Below are positions 43,213-51,442 of a stretch of DNA of 64,000 bases, one piece after another (position 1 is the first letter of the stretch; the number at the start of each line of letters is the position of its first letter). A program made the translations under genes and the position numbers. This stretch comes from JACNIV01 sp965370415 (lineage in GTDB: Bacteria; Cloacimonadota; Cloacimonadia; Cloacimonadales; TCS61): positions 29,151-93,150 of the forward strand of contig CBDUTJ010000007.1 in assembly GCA_965370415.1 (NCBI GenBank), read 5' to 3'. A model generated the notes under the pieces. That model saw nothing but the letters and a program-made list of their open reading frames with translations, did not search any database and was not told the DNA's origin.

Positions 43213-43226
43213 ATTATCTCCTTTTT

Positions 43227-43430
43227 TTAACCACCGCTGATTAAATGAATAACTTTTACATCAGCAGCTGCAGGAATGATTATCGTGCTATATTCTGCTT
43301 TTTTGATCAGCTTACCATTAACTTTTACAACCAGCATTTTAAACGTGTAATTCATTTTTTTTAGAATTACATCGATAGTCATATTCTTCTCCCACTTCAG
43401 GGAATTATCATTAACTGATATTGTTTTCAT
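43227..43430 (-). CDS. ThiS/MoaD-like sulfur-carrier protein
   Basis: 67 residues with a beta-grasp pattern: 'KTISVNDNSLKWEKNMTIDVILKKM', 'LVVKVNGKLIKKAEYSTIIIPAAADVKVIHLISGG'. The C-terminal Gly-Gly is the adenylation/thiocarboxylation site. The start overlaps the ThiF-like gene by 4 bp, so carrier and activating enzyme are coupled. In sequence it looks nearer ThiS than MoaD, but its place in an aldehyde-oxidoreductase operon suggests pterin-dithiolene sulfuration for the tungsten cofactor rather than thiamine synthesis; this is inference. Confidence 0.85.
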   Translation of the reverse strand: MKTISVNDNSLKWEKNMTIDVILKKMNYTFKMLVVKVNGKLIKKAEYSTIIIPAAADVKVIHLISGG

Positions 43431-44035
43431 ACATCCTTCAAAAGCAATTCCAATACCAAATTTGCCTGCATATTAGCTACGATCCCAACCCGTGGAGCCA
43501 TAGGGGAGATGCCTTCCTGCAGTTCAGTTTGTTCGTCACCGCAGATATACAGGTTATCTATCTTCTTTGTATGAATCAATTCGTTTCTTCCATATCCTGC
43601 AACACCCAGACCGGTGATGATTGGTTTTTGTGGGAAATGGGAAAGCCAGGTTTCGATGAGCATTTTTTTCATTTCTGCTTTGTCAAAAGCCTCCACCATA
43701 ATATCAGCGTCTTTAAAAATGATTGGAATGTTCTTCTCGTCGAGTTTGATTTCGTGCATCTGGTAATCTGAGAATGGATTTATCTGCTTTAAATTTTCTA
43801 AAAGAGCAATAACTTTTGGCATTCCGATCTGGTTGATAAAATATTGTTGTCTATTCAAATTGGAAGGTTCTAACTTATCGAAATCAGCGATGATTAGTTT
43901 ACCTATTCCTGCTCTGGCCAGCGAAACAGCAACATTAGAGCCAAGTCCTCCTGCTCCGGCAATTCCAACTACTGCAGAGCGTAGCGCTGGTATTATCCCT
44001 GGATCATGCTTGGAAAAGAATTCATCTTTCAACAT
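43427..44035 (-). CDS. ThiF/MoeB-family adenylyltransferase
   Basis: 202 residues, short E1-like enzyme. Rossmann nucleotide motif 'VGIAGAGGLGSNVAVSLARAGIG', acidic 'ADFDKLEPSNLNRQQYF' (the catalytic Asp/Arg region), and 'DADIMVEAFDKAEMKKML'. It lacks the zinc CxxC pairs and the rhodanese-like end of long MoeB/MOCS3 proteins, as in the short ThiF family 2. It would adenylate the GG tail of the adjacent carrier. It starts 10 bp after the oxidoreductase fusion gene. Confidence 0.88.
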   Translation of the reverse strand: MLKDEFFSKHDPGIIPALRSAVVGIAGAGGLGSNVAVSLARAGIGKLIIADFDKLEPSNLNRQQYFINQIGMPKVIALLENLKQINPFSDYQMHEIKLDEKNIPIIFKDADIMVEAFDKAEMKKMLIETWLSHFPQKPIITGLGVAGYGRNELIHTKKIDNLYICGDEQTELQEGISPMAPRVGIVANMQANLVLELLLKDV

Positions 44036-44045
44036 TTCGTTAACT

Positions 44046-46034
44046 CTAATTATTTTTCTCCAGAACTTCCACTACTTCTGGTAAGTCCATTTTTAACTCC
44101 TTCATCTTCTGAATAGTAGGAATGCCATTTTCGTTCCAACCTCTACGTTTGTATACTGCATCGCAGAGTTTTTGATAATCTGCTTCTCGCATCTTGCGCA
44201 GGTAATCTCGTTTTTCTCTGGAAGTCTTTTCTTTGATATCGTAATCCCATTTTTCTACAAGTTGTTTATCATAACGTTCCGCACGGGATTCGTATTCTTC
44301 GATAGTAACAGGACCTGCCGAACGATAGGGGATCGAATCGTGCTCACGAGTTCCAAATCCCAGTCTATAATTGAAAACTCTCTGGAAGTTATAAACTCTT
44401 TCCGATTGCAGGATAAGTTCATATTTATCTATTTCTTTACCGGTCATTGCGGAGAAGAAGTTCACATAACCTTCCACATGTCCCGGCACTTTTGCGGGTT
44501 CATCTGTTTCAGCATTATCAGTGGGTTCCACATCGTTCCATGGAAGTTTGCAAAGTCCCATTAAACCGAACCAGGTACGGAACATGGGGAAATAGTGCAG
44601 AGCTTCTGCTTTGTCTTCGAATGTTGGAATCTGATTATTTACCATATCCATAAAGATAAGCCAGGCTTCGTCGTGTTGAGCACCTTTGAGAGCAAGACCA
44701 TAACCACCCTGCATGGCCAGGGATTCTTTGGTAACATATTCGGAATATTCCAGTCCTTTTGCTTCCATGCCAACATCCTGCATGAATTGAATTTGCTCTT
44801 CGGTGAGATCATATTTTTCTGCAAATATCTTTTTCATTCTACGGATTCCCTGTCCTACAATCACACCGAAACCTTCTCCGCGTCCCATCTGATGAAGTAC
44901 TTTCAAACCAACTTCTTCATTACCGAAATTAAATTCCATACCACCTGTTCGCTCTTTGTTCAGGATGCCATTCTCATAACACTCCATCGCAAAAGCCATA
45001 CCTGTTCCAAATGAAATCGTATCGATGCCATAAGTGTCACAGTAAAAATTGACTTCCAATACAAATTCCGGGTTAAATATTCCCATATTCGCACCGCATC
45101 CGGCAATTGTTTCATATTCGGGACCATCAATCAGAACTTTATCACCTTTGTAAGGTCCTGTTTTAAGTTCGTAGCCTTCTACAGCTTTTGCACAGGACAT
45201 CGAACAACCCAGCCAGCATCCGTCAGGAAGTCCCTGAGTGATATATTTATGTTTGAATACATCGGAATGAAGTCCACCTGCATCTTTATGTGAACCGAAT
45301 TTATAATTGCAGGTTGGCAGCAGGTCATAATCATTCATTATTTGAGCCAAATGAGCTGTTCCCACACCTCTCATATCACATTGTTTTTCATCCAGAAGAG
45401 CCATTTCATCAGCAATTTTGGAACCGTATTTCATAATGCGTTTAGGATCTACCGGTTGATTTGGATCATCTATCATTTTGATAGCTCCGGTAGGACAGAT
45501 GTTGGCACAGGTACTGCATCCCACGCAGGCATCGTAGTGTTTTTCAAACGGCATCACCACTCTTCTGCTTTCTCCTCTGCCGGCAAAACCGATGATATCT
45601 TCCCACATGATCTCACTGCATGCATTCACACATAATCCGCAAAGAATGCAGGCATTTGATGAATAATCCACCAGCGGATGAATAAAACGAGGTTTAGTAA
45701 CTCCATATTCTTTGGCGAATTGTTTTATCATATTCACGTTCGGCCAGCGGGAAAGCATCATTTCCAACAGCATTCCACGTGTTTTGCGAACTCTTTCTGA
45801 TTGAGTATTAACTTCTATGGTTTTCCTGATAGGATAATTGCAGGAAGTGACCATTTTTGTTTTGTTTCCATCTTTGATATCAACAACACAAAGACGGCAG
45901 GCTCCGTATGCTTCCACGGTGGGACGATGACAAAGAGCAGGTATCTCGATATTCAATTCTTTTGCAGCATCCAGGATAGTTGTTTCTTCTTTTACAGAAA
46001 TTTTCTTTCCATCTATAATTATATCTATCATCAT
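44046..46034 (-). CDS. NuoG-like Fe-S domains fused to aldehyde ferredoxin oxidoreductase middle and C-terminal domains
   Basis: 662 residues from ATG 46034 with AGGAGGACA directly upstream; an adjacent ATG (46031) has better spacing. [2Fe-2S] domain with Cys35, 46, 49 and 65; two [4Fe-4S] motifs at Cys129/132/135/139 and 170/173/176/180; the His-Cys3 cluster between them in NuoG/HydA is absent. From ~residue 210 the protein is AOR: 'GVGTAHLAQIMNDYDLLPTCN', cluster cysteines 273, 277, 281 ('GCWLGCSMSC') and 495 ('LMGLCKLPWND'), and 'GPEYETIAGCGANMG'. The AOR N-domain is missing here and encoded separately at 48364-49152. Predicted to oxidise aldehydes (or reduce acids) with electrons passing to the NuoEF-like subunits. 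Confidence 0.88.
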   Translation of the reverse strand: MMIDIIIDGKKISVKEETTILDAAKELNIEIPALCHRPTVEAYGACRLCVVDIKDGNKTKMVTSCNYPIRKTIEVNTQSERVRKTRGMLLEMMLSRWPNVNMIKQFAKEYGVTKPRFIHPLVDYSSNACILCGLCVNACSEIMWEDIIGFAGRGESRRVVMPFEKHYDACVGCSTCANICPTGAIKMIDDPNQPVDPKRIMKYGSKIADEMALLDEKQCDMRGVGTAHLAQIMNDYDLLPTCNYKFGSHKDAGGLHSDVFKHKYITQGLPDGCWLGCSMSCAKAVEGYELKTGPYKGDKVLIDGPEYETIAGCGANMGIFNPEFVLEVNFYCDTYGIDTISFGTGMAFAMECYENGILNKERTGGMEFNFGNEEVGLKVLHQMGRGEGFGVIVGQGIRRMKKIFAEKYDLTEEQIQFMQDVGMEAKGLEYSEYVTKESLAMQGGYGLALKGAQHDEAWLIFMDMVNNQIPTFEDKAEALHYFPMFRTWFGLMGLCKLPWNDVEPTDNAETDEPAKVPGHVEGYVNFFSAMTGKEIDKYELILQSERVYNFQRVFNYRLGFGTREHDSIPYRSAGPVTIEEYESRAERYDKQLVEKWDYDIKEKTSREKRDYLRKMREADYQKLCDAVYKRRGWNENGIPTIQKMKELKMDLPEVVEVLEKNN

Positions 46035-46041
46035 TGTCCTC

Positions 46042-47907
46042 CTATTCCACCGTGATGGCATCGAAGTTACAAACTTCATTACAAATATCACATTTGATGC
46101 ATTTTGACTGGTCTATGAAATGCATTTCTTTCGGTTTCCCGGAAATGGCATCAACAGGACAGTTCTTTGCACAGATCGTGCAGCCCGTACAATTATCATT
46201 TACTTTGTATTCGATCAGTTCTTTACAAATACCAGCCGGACATTTTTTATTTTTTATGTGAGCTTCATATTCATCACGAAAATACTTGATTGTACTTAAT
46301 ACCGGATTTGCAGCAGTTTGACCTAATGCACACAATGAGGCTAATTCCATTGTTTCTGCAATTTCTTTCATCAGTTCAATGTCATTTTCTTTGCCTTTAC
46401 CTTTTGTGATTCTTGTCAAAATATTAGAAATATTTATCAATCCTTCACGACAAGGTGTGCATTTTCCACAAGATTCATCTTTTAGAAAATCGATGAAATA
46501 TTTAGCAATATCAACCATACAGGTTTTATCATCCATCACGATCAAACCACCTGAACCCATCATGGAACCTGCTTCTGTAAGTGTATCAAAATCAATTCGC
46601 AGGTCAAGATGAGCTTTTGGAAGACAACCTCCGGAAGGTCCTCCTGTCTGTATTGCTTTAAAAGCTCTTCCATTTGGAATTCCACCTCCAATATCATAAA
46701 TAATTTCTCGAAGAGTAATTCCCATTGGAACTTCAACTAAACCTGTATTTTCAATATCTCCAACAAGTGAGAATACTTTAGTTCCTGTGCTTTTTTTTGA
46801 ACCTTCAATACTTCCAATCGATGCGAACCAATCTGCTCCTTTTTCAATAATTACCGGAATATTTGCCCAGGTCTCCACATTATTCACAATAGTCGGATTA
46901 TTCCTGAAACCGGTTTCAGCAGGATAAATATAGGAAGCTATCGGTTCACCTGCTTTTCCTTCAATCGATGCAATAAGAGCGGTTGATTCTCCACAAACAA
47001 ACGCCCCAGCACCTCTATGTATATGAATATCAAAATTAAACCCGGAATTTAAAATGTTTTCACCAAGCAATCCATATTCCTTTGCCTGTTTGATCGCTAT
47101 TTGAAGCCGTTTCAAAGCCAGTGGATATTCTTTTCTAATATAAACAAAGCCTTCTGATGCTCCTATTGCCCTGGCTCCGATTGTCATTCCTTCAATAACT
47201 GTGTGTGGATCTGCTTCTACAATGCTTCTATCCATAAAAGCACCAGGGTCACCTTCATCAGCATTGCAGATTATACATGGAGTTTCATTTCTCTTCTTAC
47301 CGGATTTATAAGAAACTTCCCATTTTAAACCAGTTGGAAATCCACCTCCACCTCGTCCCCTTAATTCGGATTTTTTTACTTCGTTAATAATCTCCTCTTG
47401 TGTCATTTGATGTAAAACCTTTGCCAGAGATAAATAAGCTCCCCTGGCAATTGAATCATCAATATTTTCCGGATTGATAATACCTTTATTACGAAGTGCG
47501 ATAAGTTTCTGTTTGCCAAAGAATTTTATATTTTCCATTTTCGGAATCGAAGTCTCTGATTCTTTATCTTTATAAAGGAGTCTTTCTACATAAGTTCCAT
47601 TTTCAAGACTTTCAATAATGTCCGGAATATCTTCAGATGATACTTTTTGATAAAATATTCCTTGAGGTTGAATAACCAGTATTGGACCTTGAGCACAAAA
47701 TCCATTGCATCCGGTAGGAACTACAATATATTTGTCCTGCAAATCTTTTTCCTTCAATTTTTTATCAAGTAATTCCTTCAATGACAAAGAACCTGCAGAA
47801 ACACATCCGGTTCCAGCACAGATCATTAATGATGCTCTGTATTTCTTTAATTCATTTATCCTTTTATCTTGAATTATTTCTATTTGGTCAGGAGTTAATT
47901 TCTTCAT
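46042..47907 (-). CDS. NuoF/HydB-like NADH-binding flavoprotein subunit with C-terminal ferredoxin domain
   Basis: 621 residues. N-terminal thioredoxin-like [2Fe-2S] domain ('CAGTGCVSAG', 'GCNGFCAQGP'), FMN/NADH domain 'ELRGRGGGGFPTGLKW' and 'CNADEGDPGAFMDR', 'RGAGAFVCGESTALIASIEG', SLBB, the 4Fe-4S site 'CGKCTPCREG' with the distal Cys in 'SLCALGQTAANP', and a C-terminal 2[4Fe-4S] ferredoxin ('CTGCTICAKNCPVDAI', 'CIKCDICNEVCNFDAI'). This order is that of HydB/HndC-type subunits of NAD-linked, often bifurcating, enzymes rather than of Complex I NuoF. The start overlaps the NuoE-like gene by 4 bp. Confidence 0.92.
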   Translation of the reverse strand: MKKLTPDQIEIIQDKRINELKKYRASLMICAGTGCVSAGSLSLKELLDKKLKEKDLQDKYIVVPTGCNGFCAQGPILVIQPQGIFYQKVSSEDIPDIIESLENGTYVERLLYKDKESETSIPKMENIKFFGKQKLIALRNKGIINPENIDDSIARGAYLSLAKVLHQMTQEEIINEVKKSELRGRGGGGFPTGLKWEVSYKSGKKRNETPCIICNADEGDPGAFMDRSIVEADPHTVIEGMTIGARAIGASEGFVYIRKEYPLALKRLQIAIKQAKEYGLLGENILNSGFNFDIHIHRGAGAFVCGESTALIASIEGKAGEPIASYIYPAETGFRNNPTIVNNVETWANIPVIIEKGADWFASIGSIEGSKKSTGTKVFSLVGDIENTGLVEVPMGITLREIIYDIGGGIPNGRAFKAIQTGGPSGGCLPKAHLDLRIDFDTLTEAGSMMGSGGLIVMDDKTCMVDIAKYFIDFLKDESCGKCTPCREGLINISNILTRITKGKGKENDIELMKEIAETMELASLCALGQTAANPVLSTIKYFRDEYEAHIKNKKCPAGICKELIEYKVNDNCTGCTICAKNCPVDAISGKPKEMHFIDQSKCIKCDICNEVCNFDAITVE

Positions 47908-48362
47908 TTTTCCTCCTTCCTGTATTTTAAAATCAGTTCTGGAACATCTACAGTTTTAACATTAGAGTATAAATCATCTCCAATCATAACAACAGGGGCT
48001 AAACTGCAACAACCAAGACATCTAACACCTTCGAGGGTGAATAATCCATCAGCAGTTGTTTCACCTGATTTTATTTTCAATTCACGTGAAAATGTATCAA
48101 CAATCAATGGAGCTCCTTTTACATGGCAGGCTGTTCCTACACAAACCTGGATTTCATATTCTCCACGAGGAATTAAACTGAATGATTTATAGAAAGTGGC
48201 AATATGGTACAATCTTGCCAGTGGAACTTTGGTTCTCTTTGTTATCTGCTCCAGAGCTTCTCTGGGAATATGTCTTAATTCATCCTGGATATCCTGCATC
48301 ATCTCGATCACATAATCGGGGTCTGTATTCCATTTATCTATGATTTTATCGATATTTTGCAT
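47904..48362 (-). CDS. NuoE-like [2Fe-2S] subunit
   Basis: 152 residues, thioredoxin-fold subunit partnering NuoF. 'YVIEMMQDIQDELRHIPREALEQI' helical N-domain, 'YHIATFYKSFSLIPRGEYEIQVCVGTACHVKGAP', then 'VRCLGCCSLAPVVMIGDDLY'. The [2Fe-2S] cysteines are C-x4-C ('CVGTAC') and C-x3-C ('CLGCC'). SD AAGGAGTTTAAC overlaps the stop of the AOR N-domain gene. It lies between the two separated halves of the aldehyde oxidoreductase. Confidence 0.93.
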   Translation of the reverse strand: MQNIDKIIDKWNTDPDYVIEMMQDIQDELRHIPREALEQITKRTKVPLARLYHIATFYKSFSLIPRGEYEIQVCVGTACHVKGAPLIVDTFSRELKIKSGETTADGLFTLEGVRCLGCCSLAPVVMIGDDLYSNVKTVDVPELILKYRKEEK

Positions 48363-48363
48363 G

Positions 48364-49152
48364 TTAAACTCCTTCTACCGGTTGTCTTTGTTGAATCGTC
48401 CATTTGGGTCTCATATTGGAAGTTTTCACAATAAGTGCTTTTATTTTTTTATTACGGAAAACAGAACCGATACCACCACGACCGGCTTGTTTGATGCGGG
48501 TTCCCTGTCTTCTCCAATCCCACCAGGAAAAATTCAGGCAACCGATGAGAACATGGTCTGAACCAACACCTGCAGATACAACAGAGATGTTTTGCTTTTC
48601 TTCTTCGGAATCTGCATACATTTCGGTAAACTGCTCTGATGCAATATGAGCATCAACGGCTTCCAGCGGAGCTTCTTCGATCGTTACCTTTTTGCTGATA
48701 GCATCGATGAAAACGATAACATCCTTATTGGCTTTTCCCTGCAGTTCGATAGCATCCCATCCTGCAAATTTAAGTAGTGGTCCAAAATGACCACCAACGT
48801 TACTATCGATGATGCTTCCTGTAGTAGGGGAGATGGATACCACCAGCGATTTTCCGGAACCGGGAAAAGAAGTAGTACCACCCAAAGGACCGCTGGAGAT
48901 CACAATTTCATTTTCAGGGCTGTCCCATTTTGTGTTTTCATTCACTGCATTCCATAAAAGCCAGAGTCCAAAGCCTTTCCCACCTATGAATAAATCTTTC
49001 ATCTGCTGTGTAACCGGTTTACTTTTGATCGAGTTGTCCGAAAGATTCACATAAAGAGTTTTATTTGTGTAACCTTTCTGGGTGGGTGATGGAACATAAT
49101 CCATCAGGGAAAGGATTTTGTGAGCTTTTTTCATTTCCAAAACATTCGTCAT
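48364..49152 (-). CDS. Stand-alone N-terminal domain of aldehyde ferredoxin oxidoreductase (tungstopterin-binding)
   Basis: 262 residues with SD AGGAGG seven bases upstream. It matches AFOR_N from 'GYTNKTLYVNLSDNSI' through 'GGKGFGLWLLWNAV', 'IVISSGPLGGTTSFPGSGKS', 'SNVGGHFGPLLKFAGWDAIEL' to 'GRGGIGSVFRNKKIKALIV', exactly the first domain of a normal ~600-residue AOR. A ~20-residue tail follows and the frame stops. The remaining AOR domains are fused to NuoG-like modules at 44046-46034. First gene of the run; the gene is intact, so this is a domain split rather than a frameshift. It should supply half of the pterin-binding site. Confidence 0.88.
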   Translation of the reverse strand: MTNVLEMKKAHKILSLMDYVPSPTQKGYTNKTLYVNLSDNSIKSKPVTQQMKDLFIGGKGFGLWLLWNAVNENTKWDSPENEIVISSGPLGGTTSFPGSGKSLVVSISPTTGSIIDSNVGGHFGPLLKFAGWDAIELQGKANKDVIVFIDAISKKVTIEEAPLEAVDAHIASEQFTEMYADSEEEKQNISVVSAGVGSDHVLIGCLNFSWWDWRRQGTRIKQAGRGGIGSVFRNKKIKALIVKTSNMRPKWTIQQRQPVEGV

Positions 49153-49382
49153 TAACCTGCCTCCTGTATATGAACGGAATTTTATCCATTCACGTCTATT
49201 TTTTAAATTTACTTATAAAATATCTGTATCGAAAAGTTTATTAGATTTATTGATGTCAAGCAGTTTTTGAGAAGTCTGTTTTATAGTTATTATATGCATT
49301 AAGTTTAAAATATTTGCTTGACCTCGAATGCAATTAAAACTTATTTGCTGTTGCTTGATATTCGTTGAGTCAGGAGAGGAAA

Positions 49383-50144
49383 ATGCAGGAATTGAATTAT
49401 CAGGATGAGATCGAAAAGATCAGGGAATTTATTAAACAGCAATTGAATAAGGCTGGATTTACCAGGGTTTTAGTTGGACTTTCCGGTGGGATAGATTCTT
49501 CCGTAACTGCAACATTGTGCGTTAAAACTATTGGGAAAGAAAACGTTTTTGGAGTTATGCTGCCATACAGGAAGAGCCATCCCGATAGTCTTGAACATGC
49601 AGAGCAAGTGGCTAAGCAGCTTGGGATCAAATATGAAGTTGTGGATATTTCACCGATGGTTGATGCATATTTTGAAAATTATGCAACTGATGCAGATATT
49701 CTGAGAAAAGGGAACCGCATTGCAAGAGAACGTATGTGTGTACTTTATGACCTCTCTGCAAAATATAAGGCGCTGGTAGCAGGAACTGGAAACAGATCCG
49801 AGATAATGGTGGGATACTGCACTCAATATGGTGATAATGCCTGTGCATTCGAACCGATCGGACATCTTTATAAGACTGAAGTTCTGGAACTTGCAGAAAT
49901 CCTGAATTTGCCTGATTCTGTCATAAATAAAAAACCTACAGCAGACCTGTGGGAAGATCAAACTGATGAAGATGAAATGGGGATTACTTACAAAGAATTG
50001 GATGAAATTTTATACCAAATGTTAGATCAAAAAATGGAATATGCAGATTTAATCGCAGCATTTTCAAAAGAAAAAATAGATAAAGTGAAAAAAATGATCC
50101 AAATGTCTGAATTTAAAAGAAATACGCCGCCAATAATTAAATAA
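49383..50144 (+). CDS. nadE: NH3-dependent NAD+ synthetase
   Basis: 253 residues from the ATG at 49383, chosen because CAGGAGAGGAAA precedes it; an upstream in-frame TTG would place this SD inside the gene. Makes NAD+ from deamido-NAD+, ATP and ammonia. ATP-pyrophosphatase P-loop 'GLSGGIDSSVTATL', 'GTGNRSEIMVGYCTQYGDNACAFEPIGHLYKTEV' and 'PTADLWEDQTDEDEMG' are typical. There is no glutaminase domain. Divergent from the oxidoreductase run; followed 13 bp later by a TPR gene. Confidence 0.94.
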   Translation: MQELNYQDEIEKIREFIKQQLNKAGFTRVLVGLSGGIDSSVTATLCVKTIGKENVFGVMLPYRKSHPDSLEHAEQVAKQLGIKYEVVDISPMVDAYFENYATDADILRKGNRIARERMCVLYDLSAKYKALVAGTGNRSEIMVGYCTQYGDNACAFEPIGHLYKTEVLELAEILNLPDSVINKKPTADLWEDQTDEDEMGITYKELDEILYQMLDQKMEYADLIAAFSKEKIDKVKKMIQMSEFKRNTPPIIK

Positions 50145-50157
50145 TCAGGAGATAAAA

Positions 50158-51345
50158 TTGAGTTTCTTCAAAACAGATAGATGCAAAATATGTAAAGAAA
50201 GACGCGGTCACCGTTTCTGTCTGCGATTAGCCAACAACATCTGCTGGCATGACTGTAATAAACTTCGTATAGATTTTAAATGTCCCGAAGAATGCAGCTA
50301 TACCCTTCAACAGCAAGATAGTTTCCAGATCAAAACCAAAGCAGATTCTCAAGTGGAGTATATCGATCTTTTAAAGAAACAAGTAGATAAATGGATCTTG
50401 GCACCTCAAAAAGTTTTTAATGATCAGATCCCTCTTCAGATGATAGGAAATGAAAACGGAAAGAAAAAAATCATTTCTTTTTTAAATCAATTTAAAGCAC
50501 ATTCGCTTGTACCGCTTTCTTATTTAAAAGAAAGACTTTCACTCGATGTTCTTAAAGTAGATTCTCACAAAATATCATTTGAAGATATCGCTATGGAGTT
50601 TCTTACTACAATAGTACTCCATGAATGGGAGAACTCTACCAATTTCCTTCTAAATTCTACATTCTATACAAATAAAGAATATCTAACAAATTATATCCAG
50701 CGGCTCAGCAGTAACAGAATACTGGCTAAAATGACAGAATTAGATCTTATCTCTTCAGCATCGACGAAGCAGAATGACCAGGCTTTGGTTCATTTTGAGA
50801 TCAATAGAAAATATGATCTGACTCTAAACTTAAAAAAACTCGATAATAACTGGAAAATCGTTTCAAAAATATTCGGTAAACCAGAGCTATACAATAGTGA
50901 GAAAGAGGCAATTCAGCAAGTGGCAGTGCTACTTTCCAAAAACCAACTCAGCAACGTATATGAGCTTCTAAAAAAGTATTCTGACATCTATGCAGATTCC
51001 GCTGATTTCCAATATTATTGGGGATTATATTACTCTTTCAGCAAAAATAATAAAAAAGCTGAAAAACACCTTTTTAATGCAGTCGAGATCGATCCCGATT
51101 TTACCGAAGCAAAGGGTTTATATGCTACTATCCTGTTACAGAATAACCAATCTGAAAGGGCAAAAGCGATCTACCTGGAAATTATTAAAGAAAATCCGAA
51201 AGAACTGAAAAGCATGAACAATCTTGCTTCCATATACATTGAAGAAGGTGATAAAGAAAGAGCCAGAGAGCTTTTGGAAAGATGCTTGAAGATCGATCCC
51301 AATTTTATTTATGCCAAGAAAAACCTTGAGAAGATAAAAGCATAA
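50158..51345 (+). CDS. Zinc-finger-like plus TPR protein, unknown function
   Basis: 395 residues, TTG start with AGGAGATAAAA upstream. The first 45 residues hold a Cys/His-rich cluster ('CKICKERRGHRFCLRL', 'CWHDCNKL', 'CPEEC') that probably binds zinc. Residues ~60-270 are a region I do not recognise, including a beta part ('ALVHFEINRKYDLTLNLKKLDNNWKIVSK') reminiscent of an NTF2/SEC-C-associated fold. Residues ~280-395 are three TPRs ('KKAEKHLFNAVEIDPDFTEA', 'RAKAIYLEIIKENPKELK', 'RARELLERCLKIDPNFIYA'). No signal peptide. It lies between nadE and metG. Confidence 0.75.
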   Translation: MSFFKTDRCKICKERRGHRFCLRLANNICWHDCNKLRIDFKCPEECSYTLQQQDSFQIKTKADSQVEYIDLLKKQVDKWILAPQKVFNDQIPLQMIGNENGKKKIISFLNQFKAHSLVPLSYLKERLSLDVLKVDSHKISFEDIAMEFLTTIVLHEWENSTNFLLNSTFYTNKEYLTNYIQRLSSNRILAKMTELDLISSASTKQNDQALVHFEINRKYDLTLNLKKLDNNWKIVSKIFGKPELYNSEKEAIQQVAVLLSKNQLSNVYELLKKYSDIYADSADFQYYWGLYYSFSKNNKKAEKHLFNAVEIDPDFTEAKGLYATILLQNNQSERAKAIYLEIIKENPKELKSMNNLASIYIEEGDKERARELLERCLKIDPNFIYAKKNLEKIKA

Positions 51346-51442
51346 CAAATCCCTTAATTTATCAAATCTTCTTGACATTAAAATAAAACAATTTCTAAAA
51401 AGATTATAGTAATTTTCGAAAATTGCATTTAAGGAGCTAAAT

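Noticed and set aside
44172..45635. Several plus-strand frames of 70-140 codons in the oxidoreductase gene
   Set aside because: Antisense to conserved AOR sequence; no RBS and no recognisable domain.
49318..49346. Sigma-70 promoter for nadE
   Set aside because: TTGACC with a 17-bp spacer is present, but the -10 (TTATTT) matches poorly, so it is not listed as a feature.
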